Positions 24,971 to 32,953 of a stretch of DNA of 64,000 bases are shown here, piece after piece; the first letter of the stretch is position 1; the number at the start of each line of letters is the position of its first letter. This DNA is from Rhizobium sp. CF122. GTDB taxonomy: Bacteria; Pseudomonadota; Alphaproteobacteria; Rhizobiales; Rhizobiaceae. The notes below the pieces were generated by a model. The model was not told the origin of the DNA, did no database searches, and saw only the letters and a list, made by a program, of their open reading frames with translations. A program made the translations under genes and the position numbers. Where the stretch lies: assembly GCF_000282035.1 (NCBI RefSeq), contig NZ_AKKA01000080.1:1-64000 (forward strand). The letters are read 5' to 3'.

Positions 24971-25601
24971 CCTGAGCCTGTGCCATATAAATCTCGGCTC
25001 TATAGCGCGACGATCAGGATGAGACGGCGTCTCACCTTGATTGTCGCCGCGCACGGCTCAATCCTAAGCACGGTATATGCACATTTCTGCGCACATGAAG
25101 ACCCCTTTGAGAACTGCACCCTCCCCGGCTCCCCCAATTTAGGACGAGGAACGGTCGGCGTCGCGGCGGCTCCTGCCAAGCCTCTCCCGTGATTACCGCA
25201 GGGCTTAATATCTAGCAGGGGCCTGGTTCGGGGACGATCATCTGGCTCAGAGGGTTCCTGCATCGGATGGCTTACGGAAGCACCGGGCCGTTCAATATCG
25301 GTGGATCGCCATCTGGCGCGGATTCATCAACAGTGCCTTGCGGCCCATCAGGCCCTACCGTCAGCGAATCCCTTCCCGGAAAGACGATGGCCGATTCTGT
25401 ATAGCCAGACAGCGCTCATTCGCAACGGGCAGCGGACCGTCTTTGCCTGGGAGACGGAAGCGGTGCATCTCTTGCTTACGCTTCTGTGCAAGAAGCGCTC
25501 GCGTGGCTCGACCGAAGGTCGTCACCGCCCCGGAAAGGACTGCCACCTCTTGCACTTTCGCCATCGGCAGTAGAGAATCTCACGCATTGCGGTATTGGTA
25601 A
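24971..25601. other. Unassigned stretch inside the decayed island
   Basis: No convincing gene is seen. Short open stretches (for example QTALIRNGQRTVFAWETEAV in frame with 25301-25573) have some protein-like composition but no recognised family, start site or partner. The region looks like degraded coding DNA. Confidence 0.5.
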
Positions 25602-26531
25602 TTGCAGAACTTAAAAGGGCAGATTGCCTTGATCATTCTCGAACAGCTCGATCATCTCCCCGACAAGAAGCGCCGTGAGCTGAGCCGCGTCGTGCAGATC
25701 ATCTTCGAGGAGTTCGAGGACGCCCAGAAGAACAAGTTGTCGGACAAAGCCCGCGCCGGCCGAATCCTGAAACTGATCCTGTTTGGCAGTTTCGCACGTG
25801 GCGATTGGGTCGAGGATCGCGACAGCGGCTATCGTTCCGATTACGACCTGCTGGCCGTCGTCAACGTCGAGAGCTTCGCCGAGGAGAACGACGTCTGGCA
25901 GGCGATCGACGATCGGCTGACGCGGGAGTTCGCCGTCACCGGCCATCTCGAGACACCGACCAAGGTGATTGCCCATAGCCTGGCCGACGTCAACGACAAG
26001 CTGGCGCGGGGACTGCCGTTCTTCATGGACATCGCCCGTGACGGGATTATGCTCTATGAAACGCCCGGCCATCCGCTGGCCGCGCCGAAACCGCTGACAC
26101 CGGAGGCGGCCCGAGCGGAAGCGCAGCGGCATTTTGATCAGTGGTTCCAGCTGTCGGTAGATGCACTCAAAGTCGCTGAATTTAGTCTCTCCAACGACAT
26201 CTGGCGTCACGGCGCGTTCATGCTGCATCAGGCGACGGAGGAAGCCTATCATTGCGCCCTCCTCGTGCTCACGCTCTACTCCCCGAAATCGCACCGGCTC
26301 AGCGTGCTTCGAACGCATGCCGAACGTATCGAGCCGCGGATGATGGAGGCATGGCCTCGCGACAGCAAGTTTGCCAGGCGCTGCTTTACCCGGCTTGACC
26401 GGGCCTATGTCGATGCCCGTTACTCGCCGCATTACGAGATCACGACCGAGGAGCTTGCCTGGCTGGTCGGGCGGATCAAGGTGCTGCAGTCTCTCGTCAA
26501 GGATGTCTGTGAAGCGCGCCTGCGCAGTTAA
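25602..26531 (+). CDS. Fused nucleotidyltransferase-HEPN protein
   Basis: A protein of about 309 residues. The N-terminal half is a MNT-type nucleotidyltransferase with GSFARGDW at 62-69 and the catalytic pair D80-x-D82. The C-terminal half from about 172 reads as a HEPN helical domain (SNDIWRHGAFMLHQATEEAYH; RAYVDARYSPHYEITTEEL). As separate proteins such pairs form toxin-antitoxin modules in which the nucleotidyltransferase modifies the HEPN RNase; here both are in one chain. A canonical R-x4-6-H RNase motif is not evident, so RNase activity is doubtful. There is no ATG near the start: TTG at 25602 or 25629 would be needed, so the 5' end may be lost. It lies intact within decayed DNA. Confidence 0.78.
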   Translation: MQNLKGQIALIILEQLDHLPDKKRRELSRVVQIIFEEFEDAQKNKLSDKARAGRILKLILFGSFARGDWVEDRDSGYRSDYDLLAVVNVESFAEENDVWQAIDDRLTREFAVTGHLETPTKVIAHSLADVNDKLARGLPFFMDIARDGIMLYETPGHPLAAPKPLTPEAARAEAQRHFDQWFQLSVDALKVAEFSLSNDIWRHGAFMLHQATEEAYHCALLVLTLYSPKSHRLSVLRTHAERIEPRMMEAWPRDSKFARRCFTRLDRAYVDARYSPHYEITTEELAWLVGRIKVLQSLVKDVCEARLRS

Positions 26532-26948
26532 GGCCGGTCGAAGGCCCGACGGCAGGCGTTGCCGGCAGATGGCCCGCGCGCCGCCGGATAGCAAGGTAAG
26601 CTACGCCGGCTCCCCCTTCACCGTCGCTACGATCCAGTCTATCCGGAGCCGCTGTCGAGCGGTCATATGCCGTAAGCCAGGATTATGCCGCATGGCCCAG
26701 AGTTGCAAAGCGAAAGCCGCTACAACGGCTTCCTGTTTCTTCCGCGAAAAGACATCACCAACGCAGGTAACGACGTCCGATCAGGCTGCCGATTGCAGTC
26801 AAGGCCGCGATCGGCAGATAAAAGTGATGCAGTCGTGTGGGGTATGATCGAGCAGCCGCAGCATACGGTAGAGTTTCTGCGGGATCGTCAGCCCCTGCAT
26901 ATGGTTCATCGCGATTTCATCGTGCATGGGCGTGTCTCTACACATGAG
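26532..26948. other. Unassigned stretch with degraded coding remnants
   Basis: No intact gene. On the minus strand a fragment ending LPIAALTAIGSLIGRRYLRW before a stop near 26766 looks like the C-terminus of a small membrane protein, and IPQKLYRMLRLLDHTP just before it lies in another frame. This suggests a frameshifted membrane-protein gene of unknown family. Confidence 0.4.
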
Positions 26949-27190
26949 TTAGCGAACGGAACAAAATGCGTCCGTCCGTAAGGCACCGGCGAGATTAGCC
27001 GAGAGGTAGAACGCAGGAGTCTCCGCAACAGCCGCCGCGACCGAACCGGCAAGCGACATGCCTGCTGCCAGTGCTTCGATATAGGCGGCACCACCGGCCG
27101 GCAGGCGATGAACCTCGACGCTCATATGAGCTCGGACGATCAGCGCATCTTGGCCGCACCAGTCGACAACCGGCCCGAGTTCAGATCGAT
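26949..27190 (-). pseudogene. C-terminal fragment of a DUF2063 (putative DNA-binding/BufC-like) protein
   Basis: The minus-strand frame reads CGQDALIVRAHMSVEVHRLP then GGAAYIEALAAGMSLAGSVA and ends LSANLAGALRTDAF before a stop. This matches the C-terminal end of DUF2063 proteins, which occur next to DUF692 and DoxX genes. The N-terminal two thirds are absent or out of frame upstream, so only a remnant is left. Confidence 0.6.
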
Positions 27191-27258
27191 GGCTGGCATG
27201 TCGCCGACAACGCAGTCTGCCTGTTCGAGAATGAATACAAGTTGCCGTTCGTCGATGC

Positions 27259-27510
27259 TTGGATCGGCGCTCATCTGGTGGCAGTTGCCGAACACGTCTT
27301 CCCACGCTGCTGGTGATCGGTCTGGCAAGCCGTCTTTCCGCCCTTGCCCTTCTTGGCATGGCACTGGTGATCGAGTTATTCGTCTATCCCGATGCTTGGC
27401 CGACGCATGGCACCTGGGCCGTCTGCTTCCTCGTGATCATGGCGGGGGGGCCAGGGCGACCATCGATCGACCACCTGATCGCGCGCCACTTTGGCGACGC
27501 CGCCCGATAG
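27259..27510 (+). pseudogene. C-terminal fragment of a DoxX family membrane protein
   Basis: From about 27305 the frame reads LLVIGLASRLSALALLGMAL, VIELFVYPDAWPTHG and IDHLIARHFG before a stop at 27510. This is the last third of a DoxX protein (usually about 140-170 residues); the first two membrane segments are missing. It points the opposite way to the DUF2063 fragment, so the original operon has been rearranged. Confidence 0.65.
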
Positions 27511-27511
27511 C

Positions 27512-27844
27512 TCAGCGGACCGGCTGATAGTGTCCGCGCCGCGGCACCTGCGTCCCGACGCTCTCCACGCCGTCACGATCGCAGACATAGACGAGGGTCG
27601 GCAGCCCGCCGGTACGGAAGATCTTATCGTATCCGCGGCGAAGCGGCCGCGTCTCCGTCCGGCAGTCATACTGTTCTTCGTCCTTCGGCTCCGGCCGTGC
27701 CTTGACGCCCGGCAGGTTCGCGTAGGGATAGACCGACTGGGTCTGTGCTTCGCCGGCGCGCCGCCAGTCCGTGGCAAAGCTCGCTCCCGGCGCCAGGCTT
27801 GCGCCGGCGGCCATGGCTATCAACAACGCTCTTGCGAACCGCAT
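27512..27844 (-). CDS. Small secreted protein of unknown function
   Basis: A 110-residue protein with a good signal peptide (MRFARALLIAMAAGASLAPG, cleavage after FA). The mature part is polar and has two cysteines (one in QYDCRTE, one in VYVCDRDG) that could form a disulphide in the periplasm. No family is recognised. It stands alone between the DoxX fragment and a long gap; it seems intact, unlike its neighbours on the left, and may mark the right end of the decayed region. Confidence 0.6.
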   Translation of the reverse strand: MRFARALLIAMAAGASLAPGASFATDWRRAGEAQTQSVYPYANLPGVKARPEPKDEEQYDCRTETRPLRRGYDKIFRTGGLPTLVYVCDRDGVESVGTQVPRRGHYQPVR

Positions 27845-28198
27845 ATTTGGCGCCTCGCCGGATATCGGACTTCATTTTCTTCGTGGATGTAGGCGCAACT
27901 GCGATCCGCATCAAGCAAGCGGATCACTCTGTCGGCCGTCATCTCGAAAACGTGACTTCGTCGAGGTGAGTTGCATGCGGTGCTGCGTACGGCGGGGATA
28001 CGCGTCTTGACGACGCAAGCGGAACGGAGTTTTGCGTGCTCTGCCGTAAGTTGGTCGCGACGGGGAGACGCAAGGGCCTGCAAGGTTCTGACGGTTTCTC
28101 TTGCAAATAGTTGCACGAATGAAGGCGCGGTGCTCTATCCGTGACTTTCGCTTTGATCTAAGCAGCCGGCCGATAGGCGGCGCGAGAGGACGGAACAG
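27845..28198. other. Intergenic region upstream of purU
   Basis: About 350 bases with no convincing gene on either strand. It must hold the purU promoter, but no clear -35/-10 pair or repeat stands out. No copy of the tRNA-Leu 3' end is seen by eye here. Confidence 0.5.
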
Positions 28199-29083
28199 AT
28201 GACGAGCTATGTATTGACGGTGACGTGCAAGTCGACGCGCGGGATCGTTGCGGCGATTGCGAACTACCTGGCGGATCAAGGCTGCAACATCGTCGATTCG
28301 TCGCAGTTCGACGACCTCGATACCGGCAAGTTCTTCACCCGTGTTAGCTTCATTTCAGAAGAAGGTGTGGGCCTTGCGGCACTGAAAGAAGGCTTCAAGC
28401 CGGTCGCCGAGAAATTCGAAATGGATGCTGAAATCCATGCTGGCGACAGCCGCATGAAGGTGCTTCTGATGGTGTCCCGTTTCGGCCACTGTTTGAACGA
28501 CTTGCTCTACCGCTGGAAGATCGGTGCTTTGCCGATCGATATCGTCGGCGTGGTCTCCAATCATTTCGACTATCAGAAGGTTGTGGTGAACCACGATATC
28601 CCGTTCCACCACATCAAGGTGACGAAGGAAAACAAGCCGCAGGCCGAGGCTCAGCTCCTCGACCTCGTGGATCAGACCGGCACCGAACTGATCGTGCTCG
28701 CGCGCTACATGCAGGTCCTTTCCGACGCCATGTGCCGCAAGATGTCGGGCAGGATCATCAACATCCATCACTCCTTCCTGCCAAGCTTCAAGGGCGCCAA
28801 CCCATACAAGCAGGCCTATGAGCGCGGCGTGAAGCTCATTGGTGCCACGGCGCACTATGTGACGGCGGATCTCGATGAGGGCCCAATCATCGAGCAGGAT
28901 ACGGCCCGCATCACGCACGCTCAGAGTGCGGACGACTATGTCTCTATCGGCCGGGACGTCGAGAGCCAGGTGCTGGCGCGTGCCATCCATGCCCATATCC
29001 ATCGCCGCGTTTTCCTGAACGGCAACCGCACGATCGTATTTCCCGCAAGCCCGGGCAGCTATGCCTCCGAGCGCATGGGCTGA
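28199..29083 (+). CDS. purU: Formyltetrahydrofolate deformylase
   Basis: A 294-residue enzyme that hydrolyses 10-formyl-tetrahydrofolate to formate and tetrahydrofolate, balancing one-carbon pools. The N-terminal 80 residues are an ACT domain (TVTCKSTRGIVAAIANYLAD), the rest a formyltransferase fold with the active-site stretch INIHHSFLPSFKGANPYKQA and GATAHYVTADLDEGPII. Length is as usual for PurU. The ATG at 28199 follows a GGA site. It is the first gene after the decayed island and is followed by the kinase-aminotransferase fusion 108 bases downstream. Confidence 0.96.
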   Translation: MTSYVLTVTCKSTRGIVAAIANYLADQGCNIVDSSQFDDLDTGKFFTRVSFISEEGVGLAALKEGFKPVAEKFEMDAEIHAGDSRMKVLLMVSRFGHCLNDLLYRWKIGALPIDIVGVVSNHFDYQKVVVNHDIPFHHIKVTKENKPQAEAQLLDLVDQTGTELIVLARYMQVLSDAMCRKMSGRIINIHHSFLPSFKGANPYKQAYERGVKLIGATAHYVTADLDEGPIIEQDTARITHAQSADDYVSIGRDVESQVLARAIHAHIHRRVFLNGNRTIVFPASPGSYASERMG

Positions 29084-29139
29084 TCGCTGCGGCGGGTTGC
29101 CGTTGAGTGAGTGAGATCTCCTCGCTTGCCGGTGGCAAG

Positions 29140-29174
29140 GATTCGATTATCTGCTTAGTCTGCAAAATCGAATC
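29140..29174. promoter_or_regulatory. Perfect 9-bp inverted repeat upstream of the fusion gene
   Basis: GATTCGATT (29140-29148) and AATCGAATC (29166-29174) flank a 17-base spacer and end 17 bases before the ATG at 29192. The long spacer fits a dyad operator better than a terminator, and no T-run follows. A regulator is not known. Confidence 0.5.
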
Positions 29175-29191
29175 ATGCCGCGGGGGATGCC

Positions 29192-32119
29192 ATGACTGAC
29201 GAGACGCTTGCCGATCGCGCGACGTTGCCACGCCCTGACGTGAGCGCCGCGGAAGCTGGCGACATTCTTCAGTCGCGCTATGGCTTGTCGGGTACGATCA
29301 CTGAGCTCGGCAGCCAACAGGACCGCAACTATCGTCTGGATACGGACGAGCGGCGCTACGTGCTGAAGATCTGCCACGTGGCGTACGCGACGCTGGAGCT
29401 CGAGGCGCAGAACGCGGCCATCCACCACATCAGTACGAAGGAGGGTGCACCGCGCGTCCCGCGGGTGATCCCGTCGACCGACGCCCAGGACATCGTTGCT
29501 GTCACCGTCCGCGATCAGACCTATCAGGTTCGCCTTCTGGAATATCTGGAAGGTGAGGGGCTGACGCATCGGAAGCATCTGCCGAAGGAGTCGGTCGCGG
29601 CACTTGGGGGGCTCTGCGCACGCCTGGCGCAGTCGCTGGCCGATTTCACGCATCCCGGTCTCGATCGCAGCCTGCAATGGGATTTGCGCCGTGCCGGTCC
29701 AGTCGCCGTCCAGCTGCTGTCGGCGATCACCGACAGCGCTGCGCGCGATCGCATCGCCAAGACGATGGTATCAGCCGTGCGGCGAATCCAACCCTTGGCG
29801 CCATCCTTGCGTCTGCAGGCCGTGCACCACGATGTGACCGGCGACAACGTCGTCAGCCGTCGCGACGATCGCGGCCACCTGGTCCCAGACGGCGTCATCG
29901 ATTTCGGCGATATCATCCGCGGCTGGCTGATCGGGGATCTGGCGGTCACCTGCGCCTCACTGCTGCATCAGGCAGATGGCGATCCGCTCTACATTCTTCC
30001 TGCGGTAAAGGCATATCACGAGGTCTATCCGCTCACGGAAGAAGAGCTGCGGGCGCTCTGGCCACTGGTCGTTGCCCGCGCCGTCATTCTTGTCGCCAGC
30101 AGCGAGCAGCAGATCTCGATCGACCCCGAGAACGACTATGTTCGCGGCAATCTCGAACTTGAGCGCCGCATATTCGATACGGCGGTATCCGTTCCGTTCG
30201 AACTCATGGAGATCGCTGTCCTCAAGGCAGTCGGTATCGAAACGGCCGCGCTGTCGTCGGAGAACTGGCATCCGCTGTTACCCGATGTCGATCCAGCGAC
30301 CATTTCCTTCGTCGATCTCGGTGTCCAGAGTCCGCATTTTGCCGCGGGCAACTGGTCGCAGGCCGACATGGATTGGCGGCTGCTTGCCCGCGCGGCGACG
30401 GAGACCGGTACCGCGGCGACGCGCTACGGTGAATACCGATTGTCGCGCTCGAAGCTTCGGAGCGCCGCCCCGTCTTCAACCTTCACACTGCATTCCGACA
30501 TCTGCCTCGCAGGCGGCACCACGGTTGCTGCTCCATTCGCCGGGAAGGTGAGTTGGAAGAACCACCATTTCGTTCTGGCAGGCGAGGGCATCAGCCTTCA
30601 TCTCGACGGAATTGAGCCGTCGCTTGAGGATGAAGCAGAGGTCGAAGCCGGGCAGTCGATCGGGACCGTCTCTGGCGAAGACGGCTCTCTCGGTGGACTG
30701 CGCGTGCAGCTCTCCACCCTGCAAGGCGCGGAGCCCCCGCTGTTTTGCGCCCCGCAGGAAGCGGTCGCCTGGTCTGAACTGTGTCCGTCGCCAGCCGCCC
30801 TTCTCGGCCCCGATGTGAATGCGCGGAAGCCGGTGTCGGCGGAACTGTTTGCGCTCAGGCAGGCCCATCTCGCAAAGCCGCAGAAGAACTACTACGAGAT
30901 GCCGCCGCAGATGGAGCGCGGTTGGAAAGAGCATATGTTCGATGTCGAAGGCCGCGCCTATCTCGACATGCTCAACAACGTCACGATCCTCGGCCATGGC
31001 CACCCGCGCCTGGCCGAAGCGATCAGCGAACAGTTGCTGCGGCTGAACACCAATTCGCGATTCCACTATGCCGCCATTGCCGAATTTTCGGAGCGCCTTG
31101 CGTCACTTGCCCCGGAGGGGCTGGACACGGTGTTCCTCGTCAACAGCGGATCGGAGGCAAACGACCTCGCGCTACGGCTTGCTTGGGCTCACACCGGCGC
31201 CAAACAGATGCTCAGCCTTCTCGAGGCCTATCACGGCTGGTCGGTTGCGAGTGACGCAGTCTCCACGTCAATCGCCGACAACCCACAGGCTATGACGACG
31301 CGGCCCGACTGGGTGCATGCCGTTCTCTCGCCAAATACATATCGGGGTGCCTTCCGTGGGTCGGAATCAACGATCCACTACCTGGAAGCGGTCGTTGAGG
31401 TCCTTGAGGCCATCGACGCAAAAGGCGAGGGGCTGGCCGGCTTCATCGCCGAGCCGGTCTTTGGAAATGCCGGCGGAATTTCGCTTCCGGACGGTTACCT
31501 TGCGGCGGTTTATGGGCAGGTCCGGGCTCGTGGCGGCGTCTGCATCGCCGACGAAGTGCAGGTGGGTTACGGACGGCTTGGGCACCATTTCTGGGGTTTC
31601 GAGCAGCAGGGCGTCGTCCCCGACATCATCACTGTCGCGAAGGGTATGGGAGACGGGCATCCACTCGGCGCTGTGATCACGACTAGGGCCATCGCCGGTT
31701 CACTGGAGAAGGAAGGCTATTTCTTTTCGTCCACGGGCGGCAGCCCGGTCAGTTGTGTGGCCGGTATGACGGTGCTCGATATCATGGCCGATGAAGGTCT
31801 GCAGGAGAACGCGCGCGATGTCGGCGATCACCTCAAGGGTCGTCTTGTGGCGTTGATCGAACGCTATCCGCTCGTCGGTGCCGTGCATGGCATGGGACTT
31901 TATCTTGGCCTCGAACTGGTCCGCGACAGAACGACGCTGGAGCCGGCGACCGAAGAGACCGCGGCAATCTGCACCCGACTCCTCGATCTTGGCGTCTTGA
32001 TGCAGCCGACTGGCGATCACCTGAATGTGTTGAAGATTAAGCCGCCGCTCTGCCTGACAGTCGAGAGTGCCGATTTCTTCGTCGACATGCTGGAAAAGGT
32101 GCTCTCGCAGGGGTGGTAG
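29192..32119 (+). CDS. Three-domain fusion: APH kinase, M23-like domain, class-III PLP enzyme
   Basis: A 975-residue protein. Residues 30-330 form an aminoglycoside phosphotransferase-type kinase (HHDVTGDN at 212-219, IDFGD at 236-240). Residues 430-530 resemble a lysostaphin/M23 domain (HSDICLAGGTTVAAPFAGKV), but the last catalytic His-x-His is replaced (LRVQLS), so it is probably not a peptidase. Residues 550-975 form a class-III aminotransferase with IADEVQVGYGRLG and the PLP lysine at about 817 (VAKGMGDG). In animals, related separate proteins act in sequence: a kinase phosphorylates ethanolamine or hydroxylysine and a PLP phospho-lyase eliminates the phosphate. The fusion may do both steps on an amino alcohol; substrate unknown. 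Confidence 0.88.
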   Translation: MTDETLADRATLPRPDVSAAEAGDILQSRYGLSGTITELGSQQDRNYRLDTDERRYVLKICHVAYATLELEAQNAAIHHISTKEGAPRVPRVIPSTDAQDIVAVTVRDQTYQVRLLEYLEGEGLTHRKHLPKESVAALGGLCARLAQSLADFTHPGLDRSLQWDLRRAGPVAVQLLSAITDSAARDRIAKTMVSAVRRIQPLAPSLRLQAVHHDVTGDNVVSRRDDRGHLVPDGVIDFGDIIRGWLIGDLAVTCASLLHQADGDPLYILPAVKAYHEVYPLTEEELRALWPLVVARAVILVASSEQQISIDPENDYVRGNLELERRIFDTAVSVPFELMEIAVLKAVGIETAALSSENWHPLLPDVDPATISFVDLGVQSPHFAAGNWSQADMDWRLLARAATETGTAATRYGEYRLSRSKLRSAAPSSTFTLHSDICLAGGTTVAAPFAGKVSWKNHHFVLAGEGISLHLDGIEPSLEDEAEVEAGQSIGTVSGEDGSLGGLRVQLSTLQGAEPPLFCAPQEAVAWSELCPSPAALLGPDVNARKPVSAELFALRQAHLAKPQKNYYEMPPQMERGWKEHMFDVEGRAYLDMLNNVTILGHGHPRLAEAISEQLLRLNTNSRFHYAAIAEFSERLASLAPEGLDTVFLVNSGSEANDLALRLAWAHTGAKQMLSLLEAYHGWSVASDAVSTSIADNPQAMTTRPDWVHAVLSPNTYRGAFRGSESTIHYLEAVVEVLEAIDAKGEGLAGFIAEPVFGNAGGISLPDGYLAAVYGQVRARGGVCIADEVQVGYGRLGHHFWGFEQQGVVPDIITVAKGMGDGHPLGAVITTRAIAGSLEKEGYFFSSTGGSPVSCVAGMTVLDIMADEGLQENARDVGDHLKGRLVALIERYPLVGAVHGMGLYLGLELVRDRTTLEPATEETAAICTRLLDLGVLMQPTGDHLNVLKIKPPLCLTVESADFFVDMLEKVLSQGW

Positions 32120-32466
32120 GCCGTTTGTGGCAGCGTTAACCATTTCGGTCATTTCGAGGTTTTCCGTCTTTTAATCAAATGCCCCATTGCCGGAATCAGC
32201 AGCACTTCCTATGTCTGCTCCGTGATCGAAAGAGAGCTTCGGACCGTCACGCGAATTGCACAAAGACTTGATAGGGTTCTTGCAGTTAATTCGAGCATGA
32301 TGGAATGAAATTTTCCGAATGGTCGATTTTTTGACATGTTTCGGAATATGTTTCTGACAGACTGCGATGTATAGTCTACCAATGAAGTAGATTAATAGCG
32401 CAGTCGTCGCCGGCCCTGGAACACCAGGGCCTCAAGCAAGCGCAACGCCAGAGAAAGGAACGAGAC
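32120..32466. promoter_or_regulatory. Long leader region with strong hairpin before small ORFs
   Basis: A 347-base AT-rich gap. TTGACA at 32331-32336 may be a -35 box, though no good -10 follows at the right spacing. At 32412-32431 GGCCCTGG pairs perfectly with CCAGGGCC around the loop AACA; AAAGGAAC just ahead of the ATG at 32467 is a ribosome site. No T-run follows the hairpin, so it is more likely a leader element than a terminator. Confidence 0.5.
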
Positions 32467-32562
32467 ATGACTGACATCGATACTCTCGCCAATTTCCTTG
32501 GGCGATCCGTGCTTGGCAATGACCGTCCGGGCGCCCTCTCCCGCCCGAACTGTCGAATGTGA
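32467..32562 (+). CDS. Possible very small ORF (31 residues)
   Basis: The frame MTDIDTLANFLGRSVLGNDR, then PGALSRPNCRM, ends in TGA. A well-placed AAAGGAAC lies seven bases upstream and a strong hairpin 35 bases upstream, which is why it is listed. It may be a leader peptide for the 64-residue gene 76 bases downstream. No homologue is recognised; it could be chance. Confidence 0.35.
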   Translation: MTDIDTLANFLGRSVLGNDRPGALSRPNCRM

Positions 32563-32638
32563 CCTTCGTCCACCTTTACGGAATCAGACAAGTCAATTCG
32601 CCATCGCCAGCGCATACCGCGCGGCAGGAGTTCTACGC

Positions 32639-32833
32639 ATGAAAAAAGAAGTAATCGAGTACGCAGGTGTTCCCGTCGGGATCGTCATCCCGGATGAGAA
32701 CCGGTTGAAGTTCATCGCAGTGAAGTTTCACGTTCACGATCTGGACGAGCAGCATTTCAGCTCGCCGGCGGAAGTGAAGCTCGCTATCCATGATCTGATG
32801 ACCCGCCGTCACCCGAAGCCCATCCATGCCTGA
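32639..32833 (+). CDS. Small conserved-looking protein, 64 residues
   Basis: The ATG at 32639 has GGCAGGAG nine bases upstream. The protein is MKKEVIEYAGVPVGIVIPDE followed by NRLKFIAVKFHVHDLDEQHF and a basic tail ending KPIHA. It is polar with beta-strand-like segments, no membrane helix or signal. The good start signals and even codon usage support a real gene. A terminator-like hairpin follows at 32872. Function unknown. Confidence 0.65.
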   Translation: MKKEVIEYAGVPVGIVIPDENRLKFIAVKFHVHDLDEQHFSSPAEVKLAIHDLMTRRHPKPIHA

Positions 32834-32871
32834 GAGCATGAAGCACGGCCTAACCAGCCTTGACGGATTTC

Positions 32872-32910
32872 AGACCGGTCTTGCCAAAGGTGAGGCCGGT
32901 CTTGTCTTTT
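32872..32910 (+). terminator. Terminator-like hairpin after the small ORFs
   Basis: AGACCGG (32872-32878) pairs with CCGGTCT (32896-32902), followed by TGTCTTTT. The loop is long (17 bases), so strength is moderate. The two arms also contain a direct repeat of CCGGTCTTG. Confidence 0.5.
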
Positions 32911-32953
32911 GATCGCCGTTGCGGTCCTATCGCGCGCTCTTGCTTAAACAAGG

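Noticed and set aside
27800..28200. Right attachment-site copy of the tRNA-Leu 3' end
   Set aside because: I looked for GGTTCGAGTCC or TCTGGGCACCA near the right end of the decayed region and saw no copy; a computed search would be needed to exclude a diverged one.
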